Origin: Ostrinia nubilalis
Lineage: Eukaryota > Arthropoda > Insecta > Lepidoptera > Crambidae
Assembly: GCF_963855985.1 (NCBI RefSeq)
Contig: NC_087105.1
Coordinates: 5,706,501-5,770,500, forward strand
Reading direction: 5' to 3'
DNA length: 64,000 nucleotides
The number at the start of each line of letters is the position of its first letter. Position 1 is the stretch's first letter. The notes beneath the pieces are model-generated. The model had not been told where the DNA came from. It ran no database searches and worked only from the letters and a program-made list of their open reading frames with translations. A program made the translations under genes and the position numbers. This document shows positions 22,640-33,975 of the stretch, in pieces.

Positions 22640-23284
22640 ACCTATGGAGGGACTAAAAGAGATTGTAGGATTGCAGGATTACTCCCCTCATAATATGGTT
22701 TCCGTGGTACTTATTTTTGGATCTATTTCGGAAGTAAGTCGCTGTTGCTCATATCAATATTGAGTATTGACATGGTACGCTCATAATCACTGACTGATTT
22801 CATGTTCGGCATCAAAATGCACGGTTAGCTACTTGGGGCTCTATATGTATAGAGACCATTGCACGATAAGATTTTTTTATACCCTATCATACCTAGTTAG
22901 ATGATCTTTGTTCATAATTCAAAGGTGACTGACTGACTGACATAGTGATCTATCAACGCACAGCCCATACCACTGGACGGATCGGGCTGAAAGGATGATG
23001 GGCACAAATGTATGGAAAGTGGTACCCGCTCCAATAGCCATAACCAATATATATTTTAAAAGGCCTTTAGATGTAGGAAAATGTCTGCTATGGGGCCAGT
23101 TCTAATTCACGTTTTGAAAGCAGTAATTCCACTAAGTATTATAATGAAAGTATAACACAATCATCCATGTATACGAGTATGTATTATGACTACAATCTAT
23201 TAATATAACTAAAAGAAGCATTGAAAAGGAAAGGATTATACCTACGATGAACTACCCAAGCTATTAGCCCTTTATTCGCTTTCA
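22640..23284. other. Unclassified repeats, no gene seen
   Basis: Contains a short (TGAC)n run near 22926 and the phrase accactggacggatcgggct, which looks like a dispersed repeat. No open frame or splice pattern that I can support. Confidence 0.35.
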
Positions 23285-24232
23285 TCATCATCATCATGAT
23301 CATTTTAGCCATAGGACGTCCAGTTGAACATAGGCCTCCCCCAATGATTTCCACAATGGCCGGTTGGTGGCGACCTGCATCCAGCCGTTTATTCCCGATG
23401 TCCCCCACTATTTGTCCACCACTGGTGGACATCGAGAAAAAAAGTTGCAATGTCCACCAGTGGGGGACAGCGCTACTGAAATCTTCCCGTTGGGCCCTAC
23501 TGGTGGACACTGAGAAGAAATGAGTTGCTCTGTCCCTCAGTGGTGGACATCGAAACCAAAAAAGTTCCGTTGTCCTCCACCATTATATTTGTGTTCATGA
23601 ATACAAACATTTTAAGTAAATCTTATACTAATAATTATAATACATACATTTTTAAAGCATTTTTATTATAGTTTAAAACAATCCTTAATTTATACTGACG
23701 CCTCTAGGAAGTGTGCGTTAATCGGAACGGTTTTGTCATTTTTAATTTTCCAAGTACCCACAATGTTCAAGTTATCAGAAATTATTGTGTCGGTAATGTT
23801 ACTATTTTGCACTTATTATCTGTAATAATGTCGGAAATTGCAGTATCTAGTTCACGACAAATTGAAAGTTTAAATAAATAGGAAAGGTGGGATGTTAAAA
23901 AACTGATAATTATATTTAATACGAATTAAAAAAAATTATTTTTTAATAATCACGAAAACAAAACAAATAGTGGGGGACAACGGAACTTTTTTGGTTTCGA
24001 TGTCCACCGCTGAGGGACAGAGCAACTCATTTCTTCTCAGTGTCCACCAGTAGGGCCCAACGGGAAGATTTCAGTAGCGCTGTCCCCCACTGGTGGACAT
24101 TGCAACTTTTTTTCTCGATGTCCACCAGTGGTGGACAAATAGTGGGGGACATCGGGAATAAACGCATCCAGCGCCTTCACGCTACCTTTATGAGGTCGTC
24201 GGTCCATCTTGTGGGTGAACTTATTGGGTCTT
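23285..24232 (-). mobile_element. RTE-type LINE 3' end, split by a foldback element
   Basis: Minus-strand LINE tail: the (CAT)n run at 23285 is followed by ccataggacgtccagttgaa and cataggcctcccc, then cgacctgcatccagc. After the 778-bp insertion the same element resumes with gcatccagcgccttcacgct and acctttatgaggtcgtcgg. Truncated. Confidence 0.7.
23386..24163. mobile_element. Foldback element with repeated GTCCACCA motifs
   Basis: Arms of about 200 bp (23386-23590 and 23970-24163) are near-perfect mirrors, for example tttattcccgatgtccccca / tgggggacatcgggaataaa. Within each arm the motif tgtccaccagtgg / ccactggtggaca is repeated several times. Flanks duplicate gcatccagc (23377-23385, 24164-24172), 9 bp. 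A 9-bp duplication with long TIRs fits Mutator-like elements, but no transposase is present. Confidence 0.8.
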
Positions 24233-24270
24233 GTGGGTTTGTTCGCTTTAGCAAACCATAATAAAACCCT

Positions 24271-24420
24271 TAAGAAGTAATAAAACTTTAACCCCTTTAT
24301 TAATAAACGTTACACCCTAGTTGAACTCTGGCTTAAATTGTCATTTGGTATGGAAATGTCATTTTAATTCAAGTTTCTTCCTAGGTGTAACTTTTTATTA
24401 ATAAGGGGGTAGTACTTCTT
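24271..24420. mobile_element. Short MITE
   Basis: aagaagtaataaaactttaa, cccctttattaataaacgtt and acacc on the left are mirrored by ggtgtaactttttattaata and agggggtagtacttctt on the right. 150 bp, non-coding. Confidence 0.7.
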
Positions 24421-24732
24421 TAAATAAACATATTTATTTCACAATTATCCCCATTAATAATTATAGAGTTAAGGAAGGATGCTGGAGCAGTAAACCCTTC
24501 CTGCCTCGCATAACCTAAGTACCATACGATGGACACGTATGATACTTCTTCTCCTTCTTCCTCGGTCCTGAGGATCGCGACCACAGATAGTGTTCCTCCA
24601 CAGACTGCGGTCATAAGCTGTGTGGACCCGCACGATGCAAACTCCCGCCCACCGTCTTCCTCACCGCGTCCGACCATCTCGTCGGTGCCCTGCCCTGAGC
24701 GCGTCTGCCTTCCATACTGTATGATACTTAGG

Positions 24733-24985
24733 TTACACAAAAAGTATCTTTATCATCGAACGCAACCAGATCTGAGGCTAGTGGCCATAGTAAATGTTGT
24801 TCGTCTCGGTAAGACCTTTCAAATGACACTACAAACATAACTATTGGAGCCGGGTACCATTATGCAAAAAAGTATGTATATCTTCGTACACAACCTGGGG
24901 CTGGTGGTCATAGTAAAAGTTGTTCATCTTGGTAAGACCTTTCAAACGATACTAGACACATATCTATTGGAGCCGGGTACCATTT
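24733..24985 (+). repeat. Two-unit tandem repeat, period about 123 bp
   Basis: Shared landmarks are ggtaagacctttcaaa (twice) and attggagccgggtaccatt (24844 and 24967), with intervening sequence about 80 percent alike by eye. No coding sense. Confidence 0.7.
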
Positions 24986-25079
24986 TGCCCATTGTCCTTT
25001 GGCATGCAGGTAGATGTTATGACGTAGGTATCCGCTAAGAAAGGATTTTACGAAACTCCACCCAAGGGGATAAAACGGG

Positions 25080-25750
25080 ATCCACGCGTACGAAGTCGCG
25101 GGCGGCCGCTCGCCCGGTCGCGGTTCGCAATGACGTCATTGCCCGGGACATCAACGTGGAGACAGTCGAGGAATTCATCACGCGCCTGGCGCGGGTCATG
25201 TATGACCGCGCGGACAACGGCCCCCACTGCCATCTTGCCATCTCCACAACATCGCGCCTACACCAGCCCGCCCCCTCCCCCGGGACCTCCTGCTGCCAGA
25301 AGCAGAGGACGCCGACACCACCCAGCCTGCGGCGCCTGCGAGACCCGTCTCCGCACCAGCCGCCACAGCACCAGCAGTCACAGCACCAGCTGTCGCAGCT
25401 CCGAAGCCCCGCTTCCAAATAGTGTCGGCCCAACGCCCGCACTAAAGAGAACACAACACCAACACCCGAACATTATGTGACTGCCTGAAAGCTCCCTGGC
25501 ATCCAGGAACCGCCCGCTCGCTGGTCGTTCACTGGGCCTCGACCAACGTCGACTCACCCGGTGGGCTGGTACCGCGCCGAGGGCGGGACAGTGGTGCCAG
25601 GTAGAAGCCCAGGCAGTCCGTCGCCAAGCGACGTCAAACCACCGACTGGCAGTAGCCAGTCGAGATGCTGCACGGGCCATGAGCACAAGCTCGACGCCCG
25701 AACCGGCCAAGAAGGTCGAAGACCTGTGACTGGTCGCGGTTGAAAATAAA
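25080..25750 (+). pseudogene. C-terminal fragment of a Jockey-type LINE reverse transcriptase
   Basis: A GC-rich island in AT-rich DNA. One frame reads VRNDVIARDINVETVEEFIT then RLARVMYDRADNGPHCHL, which lines up with the C-terminal block of the Jockey RT at 5308-7051 (VRNTNLHRDFEIPS...). A second frame then continues with NIAPTPARPLPRDLLLPEAE before stopping. GC-rich 3' UTR follows to an A-rich end at about 25745. 5'-truncated and frameshifted. Confidence 0.6.
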
Positions 25751-26013
25751 AACATGTTCTTTCCAGTTATTTTCTCTAAATCTGTTTTACGTAATGTAAA
25801 CTTAAGAGGATTCCCAATATTAATTCACTCTAAGAAAGTCAAAAACATGTAACGGAATCTCCGACTTACCACTTTAGTGGAGCGATTACAGGAAATAGTG
25901 GCCCATTAAGTACATGTTTTTTTGTATTATTTATTATGAATGTTCAGGAAACGGCGCAGTTCTTAAAATTGTTTTAGACCTATGGAAGTTCTTTTTTTTA
26001 TTTAAACTTTTAA

Positions 26014-28510
26014 CCCTATACTTGGCAACGACGGTTTTGATCAATATTTGTGATTTACACTATAAATATTGGATTTATGACGAGTAAAAATCATATAAAA
26101 AATACGAAAAAACATCTTAGGTATGTAGTTTTGGAAATATAGTATGTATCTTTAAGTGCACATTGCCAGCTTCGTAGTAAATTAAAACATGGTTTATTTG
26201 TTAGTAGAAATTAGTTATTTAAATGAAAATTACTACAAAACCTTAAGCTATTCCTTATTTGAAAAATAAAAAATAAATATCTTTTACAAAAACTGAAAAC
26301 AAAGTAAAAAAACACTTCAAAATTTCAAATGCTGTAACGCCTTGCAAGTATAGTTGCATTTGGATGTATGAGAACCACTCCATCAGCGTCGTTGGAGTAC
26401 CTCCTGAACCTCAGACCCCTCTTACCATCAGAAGCAAATGCAGATAGAACACATGGGAATCTTGCAAGACCATTAAAGAAATACGAGGGGTATTGATGCC
26501 AACTGGTACCGAACTGTGTTCACGTCTTTGATTGAAGATAATTAGATATCCAACTTACAGTGGAAACGCAAGATAGCGGAAATGGATCTCTGGAACTCTC
26601 AAGAATTATGCAGCAGTCGAACTGGCTAAAATTCTTCAATCACCAGCTTTATAACCAGAAGCAGGCAGTAGCCTGGACAGGCTGCTCGCTTTTTGGGGTG
26701 ATTTGGGTTGGTTGGAGTAGGAAGATAACCACCCAAGAGAACCAGGAGGCTAAGTGCGGCTTCTAATTCATCAAATGAAGTGTCACCGCTACTGACTTTC
26801 GACCTGGTTCGAGATTTTGGAACCATAACCAGCATTTTGCGCGCCTGATTTTGTTGCTGCAGCACTAAGTTGTCCAAAAACCAACGATTCTTTAGTAAAT
26901 GAATTAAAACTCATATCAGTATATTCTAATTTACAGCTTCAAATATTACTAACTAATAACATATCCCTTTTATATGCGATAACATCTATGAAAAAATCAT
27001 CAAATAAAGTCAACGAGAACCTGGCAATGTGTCTTTAAAGATACATTCAAAATTGAAAATAAATTATTACGTATCTGACAATGTGCATTTAGAGATACAT
27101 TCGGACAATCCGCATCGTAAAAGAATAATTATACAAGTTTTGGGATGAAAAAACAGCACTATCATCAAGAAACATTTATTTACTATCCATGTCGCAGTCA
27201 GATTGTATAATCCGCCGTTTTACATTACAGCTAGGCATTTTGCGTTACAGCTCTGTTTTGTAATACGGCGGCTTAACGTTTAGCCGGATTGAATACCGCT
27301 GAATGAAAATCCGCTGGAATGTATTCGGCGCCAAACGTTCTTCAATACGGCTAGCCGTAATGTAAAACAGCGTGTAATTACCCGCCGCTTTGACAGTTTA
27401 GTTCCTATTTTCAATACCGTGGCGCTGCCTGACATAACAACAACAATGGCATCGGATACAGAAATTGTATTGCTAAATCGCGCAGTTATTTGTGAATTTA
27501 ACAGAGAAAACGTGATAAATAATATGTCTGTCGACAGTGGCTTTAAGAATAATTATAATGTGCAATTAAATAATTCAATGTGGAACAGTAAAAAAACCGT
27601 GGACAAGGGAACGAGTTTTAGAGGTTATAATAACCCACATCAAAACAGCTAAAGTGGCTATGGATTCTGGTGTTCGGCGGAATCCTACACAATATTATTA
27701 GTGTAAAAATATGACATTATGGCTGTGGCCGGTGAAGATAATTATTTTATCTTAAAGAAAAATAACCCAGAAAAAATGACTAAAACTTTATTGTTTTGAG
27801 TTACCTGTCCCCTGTGATCATTTTTAATGTCTAAAAAAGACTAAAGCCAAATATCTAATTAATTCTTAAAATGTTTAGAAAAGTTTAATTGTTTTGAGTT
27901 ACTTTTTTTAGATGGCTATCCCTTGTGATTTATAAATAAGTAAAAAAAATACTGAAGCCAAATATATTATTTAGTATACAGTAACGAAGATAATAATTCT
28001 TAAAATCTGTCTTATTAAAATTTATTTTCATTAAACATAGTTTTATTTTGTAAATATGGTCACCCTACAATCTAAATAGTAGTACGATGCGGCTAAACGT
28101 CGGCCGCCGTATTGAAGAACGTATCGCAATGACAATCCGCCTAAACGTTGAACCGCCGTATTACAAAACAGAGCTGTAATGTAAAATGCCTAGTGGTAAT
28201 GTAAAACGACCGATTATACAATCCGACTGCGACATCCATATTACTACAAATAATCACCAATATTCTTTAAAAAAAACACCGAAAATAATAAAAAATATCA
28301 GCCGGTGCGTTAGACGCCTGTCAACGGTCTGACATTTTGCATATTACTGTTAAATCTGTGCAGCCTGTAGCGATTCTATACTGTGTAACACAATTTATAG
28401 TATTTGGGCTAACGTTATATTAAAAAAACATTTGAAAATAGTTTTCGGTTTCTCCCCCATATTTTTGTTTTGGTCAACGTATCTTTAAATGCACAATGCC
28501 AAGAAAAGGG
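26014..28510. mobile_element. piggyBac-like non-autonomous element, TTAA-flanked
   Basis: Ends ccctatacttggca and the mirror of cccttttcttggca, each flanked by TTAA (26010-26013, 28511-28514), the piggyBac target. Subterminal motif gtatcttta(a/t)gtgcacattgcca recurs at about 26150, 27025, 27075 and 28485. No piggyBac transposase frame survives. A fragment near 26365 (MRTTPSASLEYLLNLRPL) resembles the C-terminal part of an R1-group LINE RT. Another inverted-repeat element is nested at 27185. Confidence 0.65.
27185..28240. mobile_element. Nested inverted-repeat element with a small open frame
   Basis: Arms of about 170 bp: atgtcgcagtcagattgtat, ttttacattacagctaggca and ctctgttttgtaatacggcg on the left are mirrored on the right. 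The arms repeat a ttttacattac motif and gccgta motifs. The centre encodes one 68-residue open frame (from an ATG at 27446; the frame is open from 27419) of no recognised family. The target duplication is not clear. Class unknown. Confidence 0.65.
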
Positions 28511-28514
28511 TTAA

Positions 28515-29548
28515 GTTGAAAATTTGATAGTGTTCTGCTAAAAGCATAATTTTAATGTTTCTAGCAAAAATTTTGTATCTTGCATCAAAGATAGGAAGGT
28601 GATTATTTTTTTCAAACATCTGCACTTAATAACGAATCTGTCAAAGAAAAGAAATCTGAGAAAAGCCAACCCAAAAAAAGGTAAAAATTTTGTAAGCCTA
28701 CTAGGGTCGTCATGAAAATTCTAAAATATCACAAAATTAACTCTGATCTCTTACACTAAGCAATATCGTAGAACATACATGGGGTGATTTAAATATACCT
28801 TGATGTAAGAAATCTAAATTATTCTTTTAGACCTTACTGTTTTAGCCACCTTGTAGGTATGTAGCAAGCCTGCTGCGACAAGTTGGCTGAGTGGCATCCA
28901 ACATGTTAAGGCGATTAGAGTCCTCAATGACCTTGGGCGTTTGACCTTCACGCCGCGAGCAACACCCGCGTACCCCGCACCAAAAACTCCGATTTGACAC
29001 CGATCAAAAATACACGGGCATAGGTAGATACAGAATAGAAGCTCTTTCTTCATACATTACTGCCTATTATTTTAAACTTAAATTGATGAACCTTGATGTC
29101 GGTGTCATTTAACTCAGGCGTAAAGGTATTTAATAAAAATAACAAAATCCATGAACATTTTGTACGGGATAAAATTTTATTTTATTTTTCGTAAATTTTC
29201 TAATGCTTTTGTCGGTTCAGTCGTTCTCGAAATTTGAACAAACCCGACTTTATTACAAGCTTTTATTTAGCTTGCAATTTATGATGTATGTAGGTAATTA
29301 CATAAATGTTTGTTCGGGTGGAATCTTGCAAGCTGAATTAGTTAGACCAACTTCCTGACGACAACTAGGCTAGATGACAAAATTTCAATTATTTGTCCGT
29401 CAGACAGATAATTAGAAAATATTAGACTCATATTTTTTATTTTCTTTCATAATTAAATAATAACAGTGCTACATCGAGTTGAAATGGCGCGATACGCCAC
29501 GCTTGAGTAGAATTTTTACTCAAATGTGACACGCGACATTTCAACTCA
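28515..29548. other. No gene seen
   Basis: AT-rich sequence. The phrase aaggcgattagagtcctcaat at 28909 recurs inverted near 37735, so part of it is a dispersed repeat. A hairpin, gttgaaatggcgcg / cgcgacatttcaac, lies at about 29479-29545 next to the following piggyBac end. Confidence 0.4.
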
Positions 29549-31836
29549 CCCTTTCAGGACGACCTAACACGATCGTGCACGTTATTTCAAAAAATTCCCG
29601 CGACTTTTCTAACCAACTATTCGGGCCCAATACGCTAGCCAACGATCGTGCAACAGTCTGTTTATGAATTAAACGCATAGGTGCGAGAGAGAAGGCAGTC
29701 TGTGTTCTTTGACACCGAGGTAAAGATGTCGACCTCTTTTGTTGAGCGGAGTGGTCAGCGTTAGTACTAATTATTTCGTGATTAATTCAACTATTTTACT
29801 AGAATTTTGGTTTTAATATTTTGTTTAGTTAGTAATGTAATTCGATAAATAATATTTTTGGCATTATTTATTTTGCAGTGGGAAATATTACATCTCAAAT
29901 TTTTGTTTGCACGATAGTGATGATCCGACTCAAACCCAACATTCGGTGCCATACTTTGTATGGCGGTGAACTATTATATTTTAATGCTTTTAATCAATGA
30001 TATTATATAAAAACAAAAGCAGATATGTTATAAGCGCTCGCGCTGTGAATACTCAAATACGTCCCAATTGGGACGTCTTGTGTTTAGTCTTCGTGTGGCC
30101 TGCGTCGTGCGCAATCGCGTGCGTACCACACCGTAAGTTCCTGTGTTCTTACCAAAATAAATAAAAAATGCCATCTTTGTGTTTCGAAAGTGTACCAATT
30201 ATGACTCTAAAGTAAAAAAAATACAAGGGATCTCTTACCACATGTGATTATGCAAAAATATTTAGTATTTATATTTTCAATTATTTATGCAAACAATCAA
30301 GACGCCATGCGCCATGTTCAAGTTAAGAAAGAGAAAGCGATCTTGTTTTGACGTTAGAGCGATAAGGATGCGTGCGCTGCGGACATAGATTAGTTAGTGC
30401 AGAATCGTTAAAACTATAGCTATCTCTTTCATTTGCGTGCTATTTCGTATCTTTTGTTTCACTTATCAGTTACATTTGTCAATGTGTGCAATTTGGAATA
30501 GCTCGGCACGGATTTAAATCGTAATTTCTATGAACGTAACATATCTATAGTTCTATAATATCATTGCTTTTAATTAAATTTCGGCTTTTAGGAACAGAAT
30601 TAACGGGTGAATTGTTGCTTCAGCTTATTGGGTATGTCAATTATTCCGAAATTGAAGAGATGGAACATGATGAAGGCAATGTAGAACTCTTTGTTTGCCA
30701 TTGATGCCTACTGATGAGCCTCAATTACCTCCAAGACCAGGTCCATTGTCAGTTACTGTGCCAATAGCTCTCTAAAAATCGTCGGAAAGCCATGTGACTG
30801 GCCAAAGGGTCTTGATACAGATGCCATTGAACCAGAGGGATTATTACTATCCAGAACTATTGTCAGTAGTAGTAGTCTCCTTTGACCTACAGTGAAGGCT
30901 TTTGACGATATGTTTTTTGAACATGCAGCTGTTTCTACCAATAATTATTCGCAAAACGGGAAAAGTATTGAATACCCCAGTAAAAAAGTTCAAAAAGTAG
31001 TTTGAATTAATTTCTTCATGGGATGTATTCCATCCCCATGCATTCACGTGTATTGGCGTCGAATAGAATGAGAATAGCTTTAGTTGATGACAAAATTTTC
31101 AGAGATCTTTTTTCAGTTTTAGTGTGGCTTTTCATGTAGTAAACAGTAATGAAGCTCCTGCAGTAGGAAAACCAGAATTGAGTTTTGGAAGGGAGGGCAT
31201 GCTGTGCTTACTCAAGTCTAGAATGCTTGAGACAAAGCAGAAAGCCAACATTGTTTTTTATTCCGTAGACGAGCAAATGGATTTCATTCTCTGGGACATG
31301 TTCACATGGTTTTTGACATTTAAAAAAACAAAGCCACATTCACAGCAAGAAAAATAAGGACATCAAGCAAGAATCCCAAATATTCATTAGTAATGACATT
31401 GTTATTGTAAAATGTATGAATAATGGATAACAAACCCGTCTTAGTAGCATCCAATTTTACATCAGGAGAGGATTTTTTCCTCATCAAGAGATGTAATAAA
31501 AATCTACTAGTGCCTACCGTTTTAGCTATTTTAAAATGATTTGCAATTTAAATCAGATATATTACTTAAAGTTCCTTCTCCTTTTAAGAGTATACAATAT
31601 ATGTTTCTAAATATTTTATTGTTTTTTAGGTTTTTAACTTCAAAACCTGACACCGTCACTTTCGTGCAGTAAATTAATTTAAGCCTGAGCGTCACGATCG
31701 TGCTGGGTCCCCCCACGCAGAGGGGGGCGAGGGGGATTTTTAAAATTATTTTTTTGGAGTACCTTATACAATAATAAAACATGTTATGTAGTCAAAAATG
31801 TTAATTTAAAAAAATCTGAGATCCGGCCTGAAAGGG
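29549..31836 (+). mobile_element. Degenerate piggyBac-type transposon
   Basis: Ends ccctttcaggacga and the mirror of ccctttcaggccgg. The motif acgatcgtgc occurs near both ends (29571, 29643, 31695), as expected of subterminal transposase sites. The TTAA expected next to the tips is degenerate (ctcac on the left, ataa on the right). It encloses a decayed piggyBac transposase gene. Confidence 0.65.
30596..31366 (+). pseudogene. piggyBac transposase relic
   Basis: Fragments in all three plus frames follow the order of a PGBD/DDE_Tnp_1_7 protein: DDMFFEHAAVSTNNYSQNGK near 30902, INFFMGCIPSPCIHVYWRRI near 31006, IALVDDKIFRDLF near 31071, and HVVNSNEAPAVGKPELSFGR with YSVDEQMDF near 31124-31290. 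The SVDEQM motif is the block holding a catalytic aspartate. Several stops and frameshifts make it inactive, and the C-terminal half is missing. Confidence 0.75.
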
Positions 31837-32138
31837 ATAATACTGTAATTATTCGATTATGGAAAAAATTAAAAATTACAGGTGTTATTTTTAATTGTGG
31901 TATTTTCGCGAAGAAACATATTGAAAATCTAATTCTAATAAGTATGAAAAATATAAATTGTTTTCTTCACGTAAATCGATTAAGTTACAGATTCTGACTA
32001 GCTCCTAATTTGGATACTGATTGCAAAGGCCTAGTAAATAAATAACGTAATAATGTTTCTACTTGTATTTATCTAGTGCAGTTGTTTTGGAGTCAATTAT
32101 AGTTTTTTTACACTAATAGATTCTATTCAGGTAGAAAC

Positions 32139-33967
32139 CAGTGGCGGATTTACCAATAGGCCAAGTAGGCCAGTGCCTAGGGCGGCAGATTTAGAGGGGC
32201 GGCAAATTTAACTATTTTTTTTTACAGAAAAAAATTATACGTATACACAATCCACATACAGGGTGTTTGGCGGAAGGTTAGACAAACTTCGTGGGTGTAA
32301 AGGTTAGGTCATTTTGAGAATATAAGTTCGCCCATTTGACCCTAACTGAGCTACTTTTTTTTAATTGATATTTTTGTCTTTATTTATTTTTTTCCGAAAT
32401 TTGACCTAAAAACTGCTTCAATTTTTTTTCTCGCGTATTTTCAACCAATTTTTTTATTTGGTATTAATATTGAATAAGTCTTTAGTCAAATCAAATAAAT
32501 ATCAAATCCAGATAATTATTGGATAGCTAGTTACGAGCCGCCAAAGTTTAACAAAAGTAAAAATCATGATAAAAAATTCAACTTAGAATTCCGTTAAAAA
32601 AAAACGAATAGTGATAATGGATTGCCAATGATCTTAAAAACATCCCCAATTTCTTTTCTTTCCAACGATATATCACATGCAGTATTCGATATTGAAATTC
32701 GTCAAAAAACCCAAGTTTATTGAAGAAATTGGAATAATAATACAAAAATTATTCATACAAAATTGATTTTGAATTTTTTTAAACTCTTTTATTCATAACG
32801 TGGTTATTATTTTTTATTTAATTTTGAAATAAAACACTCAAAAATAGTTATGAAAAGGAGTGTAGCAGAAAATATAGCGATGTTTGAAGAAACTTTGTAT
32901 GGATAATTTTCGTACTATTATTCCAATTTCTTCCATAAACTTTGGATTTTCGACGAATTTACATATCGAATCACTACGTGTGATATATCATTGGAAAGGT
33001 GAAAAAGCTAGGGATGTTTTTAAAATCATTGGCAATCCATTTTCACCATCCATTTTTTTTTAATCGAATTCTAAGTTGAATTTTTTATCGTGGTTTTTAT
33101 TTTTGTTAAACTTCGGCGGCTCTTAACTAGCTATCCAATAATTATCTGGATCTGAAATTTATTTTATTTAACTAAAGACATATTCGATATTAATACTAAT
33201 TTAAAAAAATGGTAGAAAACACGCGAGAAAAAAAATTAGCAGTTTTTAGGTCAAATTTGGGAAAAAAATAAATAAAAACAAAAATATCAATTAAAAAAAG
33301 TAGCTCACTTAGGGTCAAATGGGCGAACTTGTATTCTCAAAATGACTTTACCTATACACCCACGAAGTTTGTCTAACCTTACACCCTGTATAAATAAACG
33401 ATTAATAAACGCACTGTAATATACATATACTTAGGTACTTATGTGATAATGGATTTTAAAATATTCCAATAGCGTTTCAATAAAAATAAAATAAAAAACT
33501 CGTAACACAGGATCTTCGGAGCCTAGCACGAGCACCATCTCTCCACAACTTCGTGTACCTATATTGTTTTATTACCAAGCCTTGGTCTTTTTAATAGAAA
33601 TTGTTTGTATTGTTTTTAAACTGTTGTGCAATAAAAATAAAAAATATTTAACAAAAACAATGCTTATACTGACCACACATTAAGTATTTTGTCTGTGTTC
33701 ATAATAGATAGGTAGTGTAGGTATTTTTAAGTCATGCCTTTCCCCACCTTATGATTAGTAGGTAGATGCTGCTGTTTTTAGGTCAACATAAAACTCTTCA
33801 GTACATAGCGGGTTGCAAAAATAATCTAGTAACTGACAGAAATATCATTAAGTTCACAATCATACTAATAACGGGATTAAACTAACCTATTGAATTTCAA
33901 AAGTCAGTAGGTAGGGGCGGCAAAAATTGAATGGCCTACTAGCGGCAAATTTGTAAATCCGCCACTG
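32139..33967. mobile_element. hAT-type MITE (CAGTGGCGGATTTAC) with 8-bp duplication
   Basis: Ends cagtggcggatttaccaata and the mirror of cagtggcggatttacaaatt. Perfect 8-bp duplication gtagaaac (32131-32138, 33968-33975). Subterminal gggcggca motifs occur at both sides. Contains a 1.1 kb palindromic element; otherwise non-coding. Confidence 0.92.
32259..33388. mobile_element. Palindromic MITE with arms over 500 bp
   Basis: Starts cagggtgtttggcggaaggt after a TA and ends in a divergent mirror, ctaaccttacaccctg, before a TA. Arms match through landmarks such as caaatgggcgaac, gtgatatatc and ttggcaatcca, meeting near 32830. The whole element would fold into one hairpin. Nested inside the hAT MITE at 32139. 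Confidence 0.85.
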
Positions 33968-33975
33968 GTAGAAAC

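Noticed and set aside
25035..25755. Several overlapping open frames on both strands
   Set aside because: High GC content removes stop codons; only the Jockey RT C-terminal block has a recognisable sequence.
30753..31047. Minus-strand open frames opposite the piggyBac relic
   Set aside because: They are antisense shadows; the plus strand carries the piggyBac blocks in the right order.
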